Positions 46,596 through 55,679 of a stretch of 64,000 nucleotides of DNA are shown here, in pieces. The DNA lies in assembly GCA_017795105.1 (NCBI GenBank), contig CP051247.1, positions 4,744,001 to 4,808,000 on the forward strand, written 5' to 3'. The notes below the pieces were generated by a model. That model saw only the letters and a program-made list of their open reading frames with translations, ran no database searches and had not been told where the DNA came from. Both the position numbers and the translations under genes were made by a program. Within the stretch, counting starts at the first letter, position 1, and the number at the start of each line of letters is the position of its first letter. The stretch is from Planctomycetaceae bacterium. GTDB lineage: Bacteria; Planctomycetota; Planctomycetia; Planctomycetales; Planctomycetaceae.

Positions 46596-47627
46596 ATGAA
46601 GATCGTGCGGAAGCTTGTCCCTTATGGCAAGAAGAAGATTCTGGCCAATCTGATGCAGGCCTCCGGAGCCAATCTCGCTCTGCTCGGGCTTCCCTCCTGG
46701 TCGGGGTTGCTGGTCGTGAATTATCACCGCATTGGTTCCCGCGAGTCCTGTCCGTTCGATGGGAATCTTTACAGCGCCACCTCAGAGCGGCTCGAAATTC
46801 AACTCCGACAATACAAACGCTATGGTGATGTCGTCAGCGTTGATGACCTCGATGAGGTCGTCGCCGGAAAGCCGGGCAAGCATATTCTCATCACCTTTGA
46901 TGATGGTTATCGAGACAACTACGACCTCGCCTTCCCGGTGCTCAAGCAGGTCGGCGTCCCGGCGACGTTCTTTATTGCGACCGGGTTCATCGATCAGCCG
47001 CATGTCGCCTGGTGGGATGAAATCGCCTGGATCATTCGGAACGCGAACGTGCCCGCCTTGCCAGTCAGCCGCTGGTTTGAACAGGGACTGGAGATCTCGC
47101 CAGACGATCCCCGACCGGCAATCGCCCGGGCGGTTGGAACATATTGGGCGCTCCGCGGAAATGCGACCGCCGAGTTCATGGATGATCTCGCCAGTCAGGC
47201 CGGAACCGGACGATGTGGGCCGGAACTGGCTTGCGATCTCTGGATGACCTGGGACATGGTGCGAGAAGTCGCTGATGCGGGAATCGATATCGGTGGCCAC
47301 ACAGTTACACATCCCATTCTGGCGAGACAGGATCTGACTCGGCAGCGGGAAGAGATCTTCGGCAGCCGTCAGAGACTCGAAGCTCAACTCGGCAAGGCCC
47401 CCAAAGCCTTCAGCTATCCGGTTGGACAACCCGACATGTTCACGGAAGAAACGAAGCAGCTAGTGCACGAAGCCGGTTATCAGTACGCCTTCAGTTTCTA
47501 CGGTCAGTACGAATCGATGGTCGCCATTGACCGCTTCAATATTCCCCGGTGTGCCGTCGACTTCGATCTCTCGCCCGCGATCTTTCAGTCACGATTGACG
47601 CTGCCCCAGGTCTTTGCACGGAAGTAA
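46596..47627 (+). CDS. Polysaccharide deacetylase (NodB-like)
   Basis: 343 residues with a NodB homology domain. Motif 1 is LITFDDGYRDNY (Asp pair near 103), motif 2 is GGHTVTHPIL (H-x-x-x-H, near 234), and AFSYPVGQPD is motif 3-like. These enzymes remove N- or O-acetyl groups from cell-surface or extracellular glycans. No clear cleavable signal peptide; residues 25-45 (LALLGLPSWSGLLVVNYHR) are moderately hydrophobic. Candidate role in capsule or polysaccharide metabolism. Confidence 0.87.
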   Translation: MKIVRKLVPYGKKKILANLMQASGANLALLGLPSWSGLLVVNYHRIGSRESCPFDGNLYSATSERLEIQLRQYKRYGDVVSVDDLDEVVAGKPGKHILITFDDGYRDNYDLAFPVLKQVGVPATFFIATGFIDQPHVAWWDEIAWIIRNANVPALPVSRWFEQGLEISPDDPRPAIARAVGTYWALRGNATAEFMDDLASQAGTGRCGPELACDLWMTWDMVREVADAGIDIGGHTVTHPILARQDLTRQREEIFGSRQRLEAQLGKAPKAFSYPVGQPDMFTEETKQLVHEAGYQYAFSFYGQYESMVAIDRFNIPRCAVDFDLSPAIFQSRLTLPQVFARK

Positions 47628-47739
47628 ACCAGGCGGAGAGTCGGCCTGTTTCACGCGCCGGTTGAGTTTCCAGGAGCAATCTTCTAGCCTGATCGAGTGA
47701 ACCCCTTATCTGTTCGCTCTTTCAGGAAGTCTCCCTGCC

Positions 47740-49182
47740 ATGCGACCTTTCACGCTGCTGCTCGCGTTGTCGTTTTTCTGTTGTCTGACCACGGTCTCGC
47801 ACGCGGCTCCGCCGAACATGATTCTCGTCTTCATCGACGACATGGGCTGGGGCGATTTCTCCTGCTTCGGCAACACCGACATTGAAACCGAAAACATCGA
47901 TGCCCTCGCCGCTGAGGGGATCCGCTTCGAGCAGTTCTACGTGAACTCGCCAATCTGCTCGCCGTCGCGATGCGCGATTTCAACGGGGCAGTATCCACAG
48001 CGGTGGAGGATCAATTCCTACCTCGCCCATCGCAAGTTGAATGAAGACCGCGGTGTCGCCAACTGGCTCGATCCGCAGGCACCCATGCTGTCCGACATGC
48101 TGCACGATGCCGGCTATGCCACAGGCCATTTTGGAAAGTGGCATCTCGGAGGACAGCGGGACGTCGGGGAAGCCCCGCTGATCACCGAATATGGCTTCGA
48201 CAAATCGTTGACCAACTTCGAAGGGCTTGGCCCCCGAGTCTTGGCGATCTGCGATGCTCATGACGGTTCTCCGCTGCGTCGGCATACGCTCGGCTCGGAC
48301 CAGCTGGGCCGCGGCAAGATCATCTGGGAAGACCGTTCGCTTGTGACACAGTCCTTCACCCAGGCCGCTCTCGACTTCGTGAAAAAGAGCCAGAAAGCCG
48401 ACAAGCCTTTCTATGTCAATGTCTGGCCAGACGACGTTCACGGCCCGTACTACCCGCCGGAAGCTCGCCGCGGCGACGGTTCCCGGCGGGAACTCTATCT
48501 CGGCGTCCTCGACACAATGGACGAACAGCTCGGCGAACTTTTCGATTACGTGAAGTCTCAACCAGAGTTGAAGGACAATACTCTGATTCTCGTCTGTTCC
48601 GACAATGGTCCCGATCGCGATGCCGGCTCGGCCGGACCGTTTCGCGGAATGAAAACAATGCTCTACGAAGGCGGTGTCCGATCGCCACTCGTGGCCTGGG
48701 GGCCGGGACTGCTGGCGAAAGACGCTCGCGGCTCCGTGAACACCGAATCGGTCTTCTCGGCTATTGATCTCGTACCAAGTTTGCTCGACATCAGCGGAGT
48801 TAAAAAGCCGGACGAAGTCATGTTCGATGGCGAGAACCTGGCCGGGACATTGCTCGGAAAGGCAGAGGACTCGCGGCAGCAGCCCCTCTACTTCCGTCGC
48901 CCGCCCGATCGCGACGGTTTCTATGGCGTGGAAGACCTTCCCGATCTCGCCATTCGCGATGGGGACTGGAAACTCCTCTGCGAATACGACGGGGCCGATC
49001 CGCAACTTTACAACCTCGAGTCGGATCGCGGCGAAACAAAGAACGTCGCCGAGCAGCATCCAAACGTAGTCAAAGAGATGACCAAAGCCGTCGTCGACTG
49101 GCACAACTCCATGCCGCCCGACAACGGCGACACCTGGCAGCCACCAAAACCGAAACGCAAACCGGCCAAAGCCAAGTCATAA
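47740..49182 (+). CDS. Secreted sulfatase
   Basis: 480 residues with a signal peptide (MRPFTLLLALSFFCCLTTVS, then HAAPPN). Metal block VFIDDMGWGDFSCFGN; formylglycine motif C-S-P-S-R (SPICSPSRCAISTGQYPQR); GHFGKWHLGGQRD; WPDDVHGPYYPPE; second metal block VCSDNGPDRD. All canonical residues are present. Typical of planctomycete arylsulfatase-like enzymes. AGGAAG precedes the start. Repeat elements follow the stop. Confidence 0.93.
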   Translation: MRPFTLLLALSFFCCLTTVSHAAPPNMILVFIDDMGWGDFSCFGNTDIETENIDALAAEGIRFEQFYVNSPICSPSRCAISTGQYPQRWRINSYLAHRKLNEDRGVANWLDPQAPMLSDMLHDAGYATGHFGKWHLGGQRDVGEAPLITEYGFDKSLTNFEGLGPRVLAICDAHDGSPLRRHTLGSDQLGRGKIIWEDRSLVTQSFTQAALDFVKKSQKADKPFYVNVWPDDVHGPYYPPEARRGDGSRRELYLGVLDTMDEQLGELFDYVKSQPELKDNTLILVCSDNGPDRDAGSAGPFRGMKTMLYEGGVRSPLVAWGPGLLAKDARGSVNTESVFSAIDLVPSLLDISGVKKPDEVMFDGENLAGTLLGKAEDSRQQPLYFRRPPDRDGFYGVEDLPDLAIRDGDWKLLCEYDGADPQLYNLESDRGETKNVAEQHPNVVKEMTKAVVDWHNSMPPDNGDTWQPPKPKRKPAKAKS

Positions 49183-49193
49183 CCTTGCCCCGT

Positions 49194-49220
49194 TGCCATA
49201 CCCACGCTCGCGTGGGCATG
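49194..49220 (+). repeat. Family A palindromic repeat, copy 6
   Basis: GCCATACCCACGC, centre TC, GCGTGGGCATG. One stem base is changed (A for G) compared with the other copies. Confidence 0.75.
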
Positions 49221-49261
49221 TTTTGCGTGGATCAGTCCTTGATCTGATCAAACACCAGAAC

Positions 49262-49305
49262 GGGTGCCATGCTTGCATCGCCTCATAGAGGCAGGGCAAG
49301 CATGC
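49262..49305 (+). repeat. Family B repeat, copy 4
   Basis: GGGTGCCATGCTTGCATCG, inner hairpin GCCTCATAGAGGC, then AGGGCAAGCATGCC. The inner hairpin differs from copy 1 (GCATCGAAGATGC) on both arms, so pairing is kept. Confidence 0.8.
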
Positions 49306-49408
49306 CCGTGAACCGGTGTTGTGCCAGTCTCGGGTGAAACGAATCCCCTGACGGCATTCCACAACCGCAGACAGGTCCTTTAACGTCGAATCATACCCCC
49401 ACCTCATT

Positions 49409-49448
<40 letters not shown>

Positions 49449-49461
49449 GGGGAGATACCCG

Positions 49462-49510
49462 GGATGGCACAGAGATTCATCTCTGTGTTGCAAAGCAACA
49501 AGCGGCTGGG
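49462..49510 (+). repeat. Family D repeat, copy 3
   Basis: ATGG, CACAGAG, ATTCAT, CTCTGTG, TTGC, GCAACAAGCGGCTGGG. Stem equal to the copy at 367. Confidence 0.75.
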
Positions 49511-49615
49511 AAACGATGTTCGAGAAAACGTAACGTCGACCCCGAGAACTCGCGGCGACCATAATCGGGGTGGGCTTTGAACTCGGCGCGATTGCTGTTT
49601 TAACCTCTAAGGCAA

Positions 49616-49646
49616 GCATGCCCACGCGAGCGTGGGCATGGCACCC
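49616..49646 (-). repeat. Family A palindromic repeat, copy 7
   Basis: GCATGCCCACGCGAGC then GTGGGCATGGCACCC. It lies 10 bases from the stop of mtnA. Confidence 0.85.
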
Positions 49647-49656
49647 GTTGGTGAGT

Positions 49657-50700
49657 TTAGCCAGCGATCACTTTCGCGACGTTTTCGGTGGTCACCGGTT
49701 GAATCACGCCCTTTTCGGTGATGAGAGCGGTGATGTACTCGGCCGGGGTTACGTCGAACGCCGGGTTGTACATGTTGATCTCTTTCGGAGCGGTCTGGCG
49801 ACCGAAGCCGTGACCGATTTCGGCCGGATCGCGTTCTTCGATCGGGATCGATTCGCCGGTGGGCAGGGACAGGTCGAACGTGCTCGAAGGAGCAGCAATG
49901 TAGAACGGAATGCCGTGGGCCTTCGCTAGCAGAGCGACCGAGTACGTGCCGATTTTGTTGGCGGCGTCTCCGTTGGCGGCGATGCGGTCCGAACCGGTGA
50001 TGACCGCCTGAATCTTGCCTTCTTTCATCACCCAGCCAGCCATCGAATCGGTGATCAGCGTGCCGGGGATGTTCGACTGCAGGAGTTCCCAGGCGGTCAG
50101 TCGGGCGCCCTGCAGCAGCGGGCGGGTTTCGTCGGCGTAGACGTGAATGTTCTTCCCGGCCTGATGAGCGGCCAGCAGCACGGCGAAGGCGGTTCCGGTC
50201 CCGGCGGTCGCCAGCATGCCGGTGTTGCAGTGAGTGAGCACGCCGGCTCCCTCGGGAATCAACTCGGCTCCGAACCGTCCCATGGCGTTGCACATTTCGC
50301 GGTCTTCGGCTTCAATTTCGCGTGCTTCGTCGAGCAGACGTTGACGGAGCTCATTCGACGACAATTCTTTGGACTCGGCGACGACATCCCGCATCCGAGC
50401 GATGGCCCAGAACAGATTCACAGCAGTCGGGCGGCTCTCGGCCAGATAGGTCGAGACCTTATCGAAGGCGGCGTCGAATTCCTCCCGACCGGCGTGGGCG
50501 ACGTCCTTCAGGCCGAGCAGTAGTCCGTAGGCGGCCGAAACGCCGATGGCCGGGGCCCCGCGAACACTGAGACGGCGGATCGCGCCGAAGACATCTTCGG
50601 GTGTCCGGCAGTCGAGAAACTCGGTCTTTTCGGGGAGAGCGGTCTGGTCGAGCAGGCGGAGATGCCCGTCCACATCGCCGATCCATTCAATCGTCTTCAT
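49657..50700 (-). CDS. mtnA: S-methyl-5-thioribose-1-phosphate isomerase
   Basis: 347 residues. It converts methylthioribose-1-phosphate to methylthioribulose-1-phosphate in methionine salvage. The N-terminal part has LLDQTALPEKTEFLDC and IRRLSVRGAPAIGVSAAYG; the catalytic Cys is in LTHCNTGMLATAGTGTA (near 158), and the catalytic Asp region is ITGSDRIAANGDAANKIGTY (near 235). YADETRPLLQGARLTAWEL is also conserved. Cytoplasmic. No other methionine salvage gene is nearby. Confidence 0.95.
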   Translation of the reverse strand: MKTIEWIGDVDGHLRLLDQTALPEKTEFLDCRTPEDVFGAIRRLSVRGAPAIGVSAAYGLLLGLKDVAHAGREEFDAAFDKVSTYLAESRPTAVNLFWAIARMRDVVAESKELSSNELRQRLLDEAREIEAEDREMCNAMGRFGAELIPEGAGVLTHCNTGMLATAGTGTAFAVLLAAHQAGKNIHVYADETRPLLQGARLTAWELLQSNIPGTLITDSMAGWVMKEGKIQAVITGSDRIAANGDAANKIGTYSVALLAKAHGIPFYIAAPSSTFDLSLPTGESIPIEERDPAEIGHGFGRQTAPKEINMYNPAFDVTPAEYITALITEKGVIQPVTTENVAKVIAG

Positions 50701-50926
50701 GATCGTAAGCTGGTTCCTGTCAGCAGGTTGATTTCTGCGGGGAATTCCCGTTCAATGAACGGATCGTAGTCGATCCCCCGCCTCGTTCCCACCCACCCGC
50801 CCGAGGCGATGATTGCCAAATCGGTCGCGCAGGCTAAGATCATAAAAAATCCCGAATGCGACTCCATGAACACTAAGGGAGGCTCCCGAAGCGACCGGGA
50901 CGCCGGCCCAAGCAGGAAAGATACTG
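50701..50926. promoter_or_regulatory. Divergent region between mtnA and the aldehyde dehydrogenase-like gene
   Basis: 226 bases that must contain both promoters. CATAAAAAATCCC (50841-50853) is AT-rich. No riboswitch-like structure could be recognised by eye. Confidence 0.35.
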
Positions 50927-52363
50927 ATGCTTGAAATTCCCGTGATCCGCTGGGGACAGCCGTACGAGAGCCTCGACAAAGCTGAAGTTGTTCACTTCGA
51001 GACCGGTGAGAAACTGGCCGACGTTCATCAGGCCAATGGCGGCCTGGTCAAAATGGACATGCGGAAAGCCCAGAAGGCCCGCGACGCGTTGCGTCAGATC
51101 GATATTTACGATCTGGTCGAGATGTGCGGCAAGGCTGGCGATCTGTACCTGAACGCCACGCTCCCCCTCGGAAATGGCACGCAGTCTCCAGCCGACTTCT
51201 GCAAGATTCAGTCGGCGAGCACCGGGCTGCCGGAAAACATGTGTGCGGCCAACATGCACAAAATCGCCTTCGTGCTGAAGAATATGAAGGAGATTCTCGA
51301 CGCCCTGACTCGCGGCCTGCCGCTCGAGATTCTGCAGAAGGGCTACGGGATGGAAGATCGCGGCGTGATGGTCAGCTACCAGCCGACCTCGCCAGTCCTC
51401 GGTCTTGTGCTCCCCTCGAACTCACCGGGCGTGCACACGCTCTGGCTTCCCTGCATTCCGATGCAGATCGGCCTGGTCCTCAAGCCGGGATCCTCGGAAC
51501 CTTGGACGCCGTATCGCATGGCCTCGGCCTTTGCTGAAGCCGGAATTCCGAAGGAAGCGATCTCGCTCTACCCGGGACCTCACGAAGTCGGAAACTCGGT
51601 CACCGAGCTCTGCAAGCGGGTCATGATCTTCGGCGGTCAGGCCACCGTCGACAAGTATTCCAGCAATCCCAACGTCCAGGTGCACGGCCCGGGCTTCAGT
51701 AAGATTGTCTTCGGCGACGATGTCGTCGACAACTGGGAATCGTATCTCGATCTGATGGTCGACAGCGTCCTTACCAACGGCGGTCGCAGTTGCGTGAATG
51801 CCTCGGCAATTTACGCCTCCCGGCATACTGAAGAAATCGCAGACGCTCTGGCTCAGCGACTGGCAGCCGTGAAGCCGACTTCGATGACTGACCCGAATGC
51901 TCAGCTCGCAGCCTTCACCAATCCCGATGTCGCTCAGGCGATGCACGATCAGATTGAAGATGGTCTGAAGGATTCGTCCGTCACGGAAGTGACCGCCAAG
52001 TATCGCGATGGCGAACGACTCGAGAAGCACGAGCGTCACGCGTTCCTGAGTCCGACGGTCGTTCACACGAAGAACCCCTCGGCCACACTCGCGAATACCG
52101 AATACATGTTCCCATTCGTTTCGGTCGTCGAATGTCCGCAGGACAAGATGATCAAGACGATCGGCACGACGCTCGTTTGCACGGCTCTCACCGAGAATGA
52201 AAGCTGGTCGGCGGAACTGGTCGATGCGATGAACATCGATCGGCTTAATATTGGCAACGTGCGGACCAACCAGTTGAACTGGCTGCAGCCTCATGAAGGG
52301 AATATCGTCGACTTCCTGTTCCGCAGCCGGGCCTTCCAGACCCAGCCGCCACAGCCTGTTTAA
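50927..52363 (+). CDS. Aldehyde dehydrogenase superfamily protein
   Basis: 478 residues of the ALDH fold. The catalytic Cys lies in TNGGRSCVNASAIYA (near 288). The cofactor part VLGLVLPSNSPGVHTLWLPCI and GLVLKPGSSEPWTPY equals the usual PWN...KP segment. The block that normally carries the general-base Glu (E-L-G-G-K) reads VHGPGFSKIVFGDD here, with no Glu. CoA-acylating ALDHs and other acyl reductases often lack that Glu, so a CoA-linked reaction is possible; this is inference. AGGAAAG precedes ATG 50927. Soluble, no signal peptide. Substrate unknown. Confidence 0.85.
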   Translation: MLEIPVIRWGQPYESLDKAEVVHFETGEKLADVHQANGGLVKMDMRKAQKARDALRQIDIYDLVEMCGKAGDLYLNATLPLGNGTQSPADFCKIQSASTGLPENMCAANMHKIAFVLKNMKEILDALTRGLPLEILQKGYGMEDRGVMVSYQPTSPVLGLVLPSNSPGVHTLWLPCIPMQIGLVLKPGSSEPWTPYRMASAFAEAGIPKEAISLYPGPHEVGNSVTELCKRVMIFGGQATVDKYSSNPNVQVHGPGFSKIVFGDDVVDNWESYLDLMVDSVLTNGGRSCVNASAIYASRHTEEIADALAQRLAAVKPTSMTDPNAQLAAFTNPDVAQAMHDQIEDGLKDSSVTEVTAKYRDGERLEKHERHAFLSPTVVHTKNPSATLANTEYMFPFVSVVECPQDKMIKTIGTTLVCTALTENESWSAELVDAMNIDRLNIGNVRTNQLNWLQPHEGNIVDFLFRSRAFQTQPPQPV

Positions 52364-52437
52364 TGTTGATGTCGGGCCGGTTTCCAATCGGCCGCAGACG
52401 GTATTGATCCCCGGGAGTTGAGGCAGGCGATTCGACG

Positions 52438-53781
52438 ATGCTGGACTGGCCTGCATTTCTGGACCCGACAATGAGGCTGGCCTTCTGGACCATCCTCGTC
52501 GGGACCATTGCCAATGTGACCTGTGCCGTGCTGGGCTGCTTTCTCGTTCTCCGACGAATGAGCATGCTCGGCGATGCACTCAGCCATGCTGTTCTTCCCG
52601 GGCTGGCCATCGCGTTTCTACTGACTGGAACCACTGCAGCCGTGCCGATGTTTATCGGGGCGGCTGTTTTCGCGATGCTGACGGCCGGTCTTTCGCGGCT
52701 ACTTTCCACCTACGGGCAAACCAGTGAAGAGTCGGGCCTCGGGATCGTCTTCACGGCGTTCTTCGCGCTTGGCATTCTGCTGGTGCAGATGTTTGCCGAG
52801 AAAGTCCATCTCGATCGGGATGTCGTTCTCGAAGGGGCGATTGAGTACGTCGCTCTGGAAACAGTCACCGTCTTCGGACTTCGCTGGCCGTCCGCCTTCT
52901 GGACAACATCCACCATTCTGGCAGCGGTGTTGCTCTGGCTGGGGCTGTTCTGGAAAGAGATCAAAGCCGCGGTGTTCGACCCCATGTACGCGGCGGCGAT
53001 CGGTCTGTATGGTCAAACGATGCTCGGCGTTCTGATCGTGCTCGTCGCGATCTGCGTCGTCGGTTCGTTCAAGATCGTCGGCAGTATTCTCGTTGTGGCC
53101 ATGCTGATTGTTCCCGGTGCGACTGCTCAACTCGTCAGCCAGCGGCTCGTGAATCTGCTGGCGTTATCCGGCGTCTTCGCTGCCATGGCTACAGCATTGG
53201 GGTACGCCGTCGCGTGGCAGCTCAACACCAGTGCAGCCGGCATGATGGCCGTCTTCACCGGATTTGGCTACGGACTGGCTCTGGTCTTCTCGCCTTCACA
53301 GGGGCTGCTCGTCACCCGGCTCCGTCGGGCCCGACTGCGATCCCGCATCCGCGAAGAAGACCTGCTCGGCATCCTGTTCCGCTGGGAAGAGCAGCATAAA
53401 GACGTCGATCCACACGGTTCGATGTCGCTGGAGCAGATGGCGGAACTCGCCGAAGACTCGGCTGGCCAGAGCCGGATGCAGTCGTCGCTCAATCGTCTGG
53501 AAGATGCCGTTCTGATTGAACAGACGCGTGACGAGGGGTATGTGCTGACCGATCGCGGGCGGCGGGCGGCTCAACGGATTGTGCGCGGCCATCGGCTCTG
53601 GGAAAGCTATCTCGGATCCGAGTTTCAATTGCCCGAAGACCATCTCCACGAGGCCGCTCATCAGATCGAGCACTATCTCGATCAGGAATCCCGCGAGCAG
53701 ATCGAACGCGAACTCGGATCGCCCGAATCCGACCCGCATGGCCGATCCATCCCGCCCCGCGTGACGGATCCCGAGAACTGA
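52438..53781 (+). CDS. Metal ABC transporter permease fused to a DtxR/MntR-type domain
   Basis: 447 residues. Residues 1-290 form a ZnuB/MntB-type permease with about eight membrane segments (WTILVGTIANVTCAVLGCFL, MFIGAAVFAMLTAGLS, IVGSILVVAMLIVPGATAQL) and the conserved GDALSHAVLPGLAI. After about 305 comes a soluble tail: a helix-turn-helix-like part (SLEQMAELAEDSAGQSRMQSS, then LIEQTRDEGYVLTDRGRRAA) and the DtxR dimerisation-type segment HRLWESYLGSEFQL-PEDHLHEAAHQIEHYLD (broken here for length). The transporter's ATPase and binding protein are not in the window. The tail may sense metal and control DNA or transport. Start ATG 52438. Confidence 0.88.
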   Translation: MLDWPAFLDPTMRLAFWTILVGTIANVTCAVLGCFLVLRRMSMLGDALSHAVLPGLAIAFLLTGTTAAVPMFIGAAVFAMLTAGLSRLLSTYGQTSEESGLGIVFTAFFALGILLVQMFAEKVHLDRDVVLEGAIEYVALETVTVFGLRWPSAFWTTSTILAAVLLWLGLFWKEIKAAVFDPMYAAAIGLYGQTMLGVLIVLVAICVVGSFKIVGSILVVAMLIVPGATAQLVSQRLVNLLALSGVFAAMATALGYAVAWQLNTSAAGMMAVFTGFGYGLALVFSPSQGLLVTRLRRARLRSRIREEDLLGILFRWEEQHKDVDPHGSMSLEQMAELAEDSAGQSRMQSSLNRLEDAVLIEQTRDEGYVLTDRGRRAAQRIVRGHRLWESYLGSEFQLPEDHLHEAAHQIEHYLDQESREQIERELGSPESDPHGRSIPPRVTDPEN

Positions 53782-53899
53782 AAACAGTGGCTATGGATTC
53801 TCCCGTGGCTGCGATATGATCGAGTCTGGAGAACCGGACCTCGACTTCGCCTGCCTTTTCCACGACAGTGCGTTCCGATTCAGCAAATAGAGAGAGCAG

Positions 53900-54637
53900 A
53901 TGCCCAAACTTGGAGTCAATATCGATCATGTCGCCACGGTGCGACAGGCCCGTAAAACTGTCGAACCCGATCCGATCTGGGCTGCGGCTCTGGCGGAGCT
54001 CGGTGGGGCAGATGGAATCACCGTCCATCTTCGCGAAGACCGCCGGCACATTCAGGATCGGGACGTTCGCATTCTCCGCGAAACGGCTCGGGTGAAGCTG
54101 AATCTGGAGATGTCGATTGCCGAAGAGATCACCGATTTCGCACTCGATGTCATGCCCGATCAGTGCACGCTGGTTCCGGAGAAACGCGAAGAAGTGACGA
54201 CGGAAGGTGGACTCGATCTGATCACGAACGAAGATCGCGTGCGCCGCTGCATCGACCGGTTGCTGGAAGCAGGCATCGAGGTCAGCCTGTTCATCGATCC
54301 GGATGAAAAACAGATCGCGATGGCCGACAAGATGAACGTCCACGCCGTCGAACTTCATACCGGACAGTATGCCGACGCCGTTGATGTCGAGACGCAGACT
54401 CGCGAACTCGATCTGCTCAGCGAAGCCGCCGCCCAGGCTCATTCGCTCTCGATGCTGCTTCACATGGGACACGGTCTGACCTATCGAAATGTCGGTCCAA
54501 TTGTCGAGATCCCGGAGGTGTCGGAGCTCAATATCGGTCACAGTATTGTTTCGCGTGCGGTGATGGTCGGCATGGAACGGGCCGTCCGCGAAATGAAGGC
54601 TCTGCTTACTCCTCCGGTTCAGTTGATCGCCGAATGA
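53900..54637 (+). CDS. pdxJ: Pyridoxine 5'-phosphate synthase
   Basis: 245 residues. It condenses 1-deoxyxylulose 5-phosphate with 3-amino-2-oxopropyl phosphate to give pyridoxine 5'-phosphate. Typical sequence: LGVNIDHVATVRQARKT, GADGITVHLREDRRHIQDRD, LNLEMSIAEEI, CTLVPEKREEVTTEGGLD, VELHTGQYAD, HMGHGLTYRNV, NIGHSIVSRAVMVGME. Family length. ATGA overlap with the next gene. Confidence 0.97.
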   Translation: MPKLGVNIDHVATVRQARKTVEPDPIWAAALAELGGADGITVHLREDRRHIQDRDVRILRETARVKLNLEMSIAEEITDFALDVMPDQCTLVPEKREEVTTEGGLDLITNEDRVRRCIDRLLEAGIEVSLFIDPDEKQIAMADKMNVHAVELHTGQYADAVDVETQTRELDLLSEAAAQAHSLSMLLHMGHGLTYRNVGPIVEIPEVSELNIGHSIVSRAVMVGMERAVREMKALLTPPVQLIAE

Positions 54638-55032
54638 GTTTCCGAACGGTCCGAGCTCGGTTCATACGCAGATGCATTTGCGTCATGTTGGCGGTTGTCT
54701 TCTGCCCGCTCGGAATGGCGTCTGCATCGTCAACGCCTGTTCGTATTCTTGCGGTTCAATCGCCAGAGTTGAGTTCGGAAGTCGGACCAGAGACTGAACT
54801 GACCGAAGAAGATCGCGAGCGTCGCAAGCAGATGTTATCGGTCTCCTGGATTCTGCTGATTGGAATTGCGTTGCTTTGCGGTATCGCTCTGTTGATCGTG
54901 GTCTATCTTGGAGCGCGTGCCAGACGGATCGCTCGCAAGGATCGTCCGCAGACTCCGCTGAAGAATGAGTTCTGGTATCTCAACAACGAGACGCCGGCAG
55001 ATGCCGAACCGGAGAAGGACGAGTCAGCATGA
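54634..55032 (+). CDS. Small membrane protein of unknown function
   Basis: 132 residues. A likely signal peptide or signal anchor (RRCICVMLAVVFCPLGMASA), an acidic stretch (VGPETELTEEDRERRKQ), a membrane helix (VSWILLIGIALLCGIALLIVV with YLGARARR after it) and a polar cytoplasmic tail with WYLNNETPADAEPE. It is linked to pdxJ and rnpA by 4-base ATGA overlaps. No family recognised. Confidence 0.75.
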   Translation: MSFRTVRARFIRRCICVMLAVVFCPLGMASASSTPVRILAVQSPELSSEVGPETELTEEDRERRKQMLSVSWILLIGIALLCGIALLIVVYLGARARRIARKDRPQTPLKNEFWYLNNETPADAEPEKDESA

Positions 55033-55421
55033 CCGATGTGGTGAACTCGGGAACCGGCCTGCGATTTCTCCGGGAATTTCGCGTCCGATCCGGCAAGGAT
55101 TTCGAGAGGATTTACGCCGGCAAGCAACGGGCCGGCGATCAGCGATTATTGGTCTTCGGCCAGCCGAATGATTGTGAATACAGTCGCATTGGGCTGAGCG
55201 TCTCCCGCAAGCATGGGAACGCGGTCCACCGCAACCGCAAGAAACGGCTGCTCCGTGAAGCCTTTCGGCTGTCACGTCGGAAGTTACCGACCGGCTTCGA
55301 CTTTGTTCTGATTCCGCGAGTCGGAGCCCCGGCTACGGTGGGAGAATACAGACACTCGCTGAAGCGGTTGATGAAAAAAATTGCGAAGCGGTTTCCGACG
55401 GACGAAGAGCCGGCGTCATGA
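55029..55421 (+). CDS. rnpA: Ribonuclease P protein component
   Basis: 130 residues. The RNR motif region is GLSVSRKHGNAVHRNRKKRLLREAFR, with the N-terminal FLREFRVRSGKDFERIYAGK and LPTGFDFVLIPR. It binds the catalytic RNase P RNA in tRNA 5' maturation. ATGA overlaps on both sides. The usual neighbour rpmH is not here. Confidence 0.95.
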   Translation: MTDVVNSGTGLRFLREFRVRSGKDFERIYAGKQRAGDQRLLVFGQPNDCEYSRIGLSVSRKHGNAVHRNRKKRLLREAFRLSRRKLPTGFDFVLIPRVGAPATVGEYRHSLKRLMKKIAKRFPTDEEPAS

Positions 55422-55657
55422 GCAACCTGTTTCGCATGCTTCACCAGCTGCCGTCGCGAATCTTGATCGGCTTGGTCCGTGTCTATCAGTGGACACTGAG
55501 TCCCATCATCGGCCGCCAGTGTCGCTACCAGCCGACCTGCAGTCACTACTTCATCGGAGCCGTCCAGAAGTACGGAGCCTGCCGCGGGGGCTGGCGAGGC
55601 CTCAAACGCATCTGCCGCTGCCACCCTTGGGGCGGAGAAGGCTACGATCCCCCATAG
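55418..55657 (+). CDS. yidD: Membrane protein insertion efficiency factor YidD
   Basis: 79 residues, family length. Signature IGLVRVYQWTLSPIIGRQCRYQPTCSHYFIGA and GLKRICRCHPWGGEGYDPP (broken into parts here). It acts at the inner membrane near the Sec/YidC machinery. Overlaps rnpA by ATGA; yidC does not follow. Confidence 0.95.
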   Translation: MSNLFRMLHQLPSRILIGLVRVYQWTLSPIIGRQCRYQPTCSHYFIGAVQKYGACRGGWRGLKRICRCHPWGGEGYDPP

Positions 55658-55679
55658 TTTACGGGAGTGGAGAGCTTCG

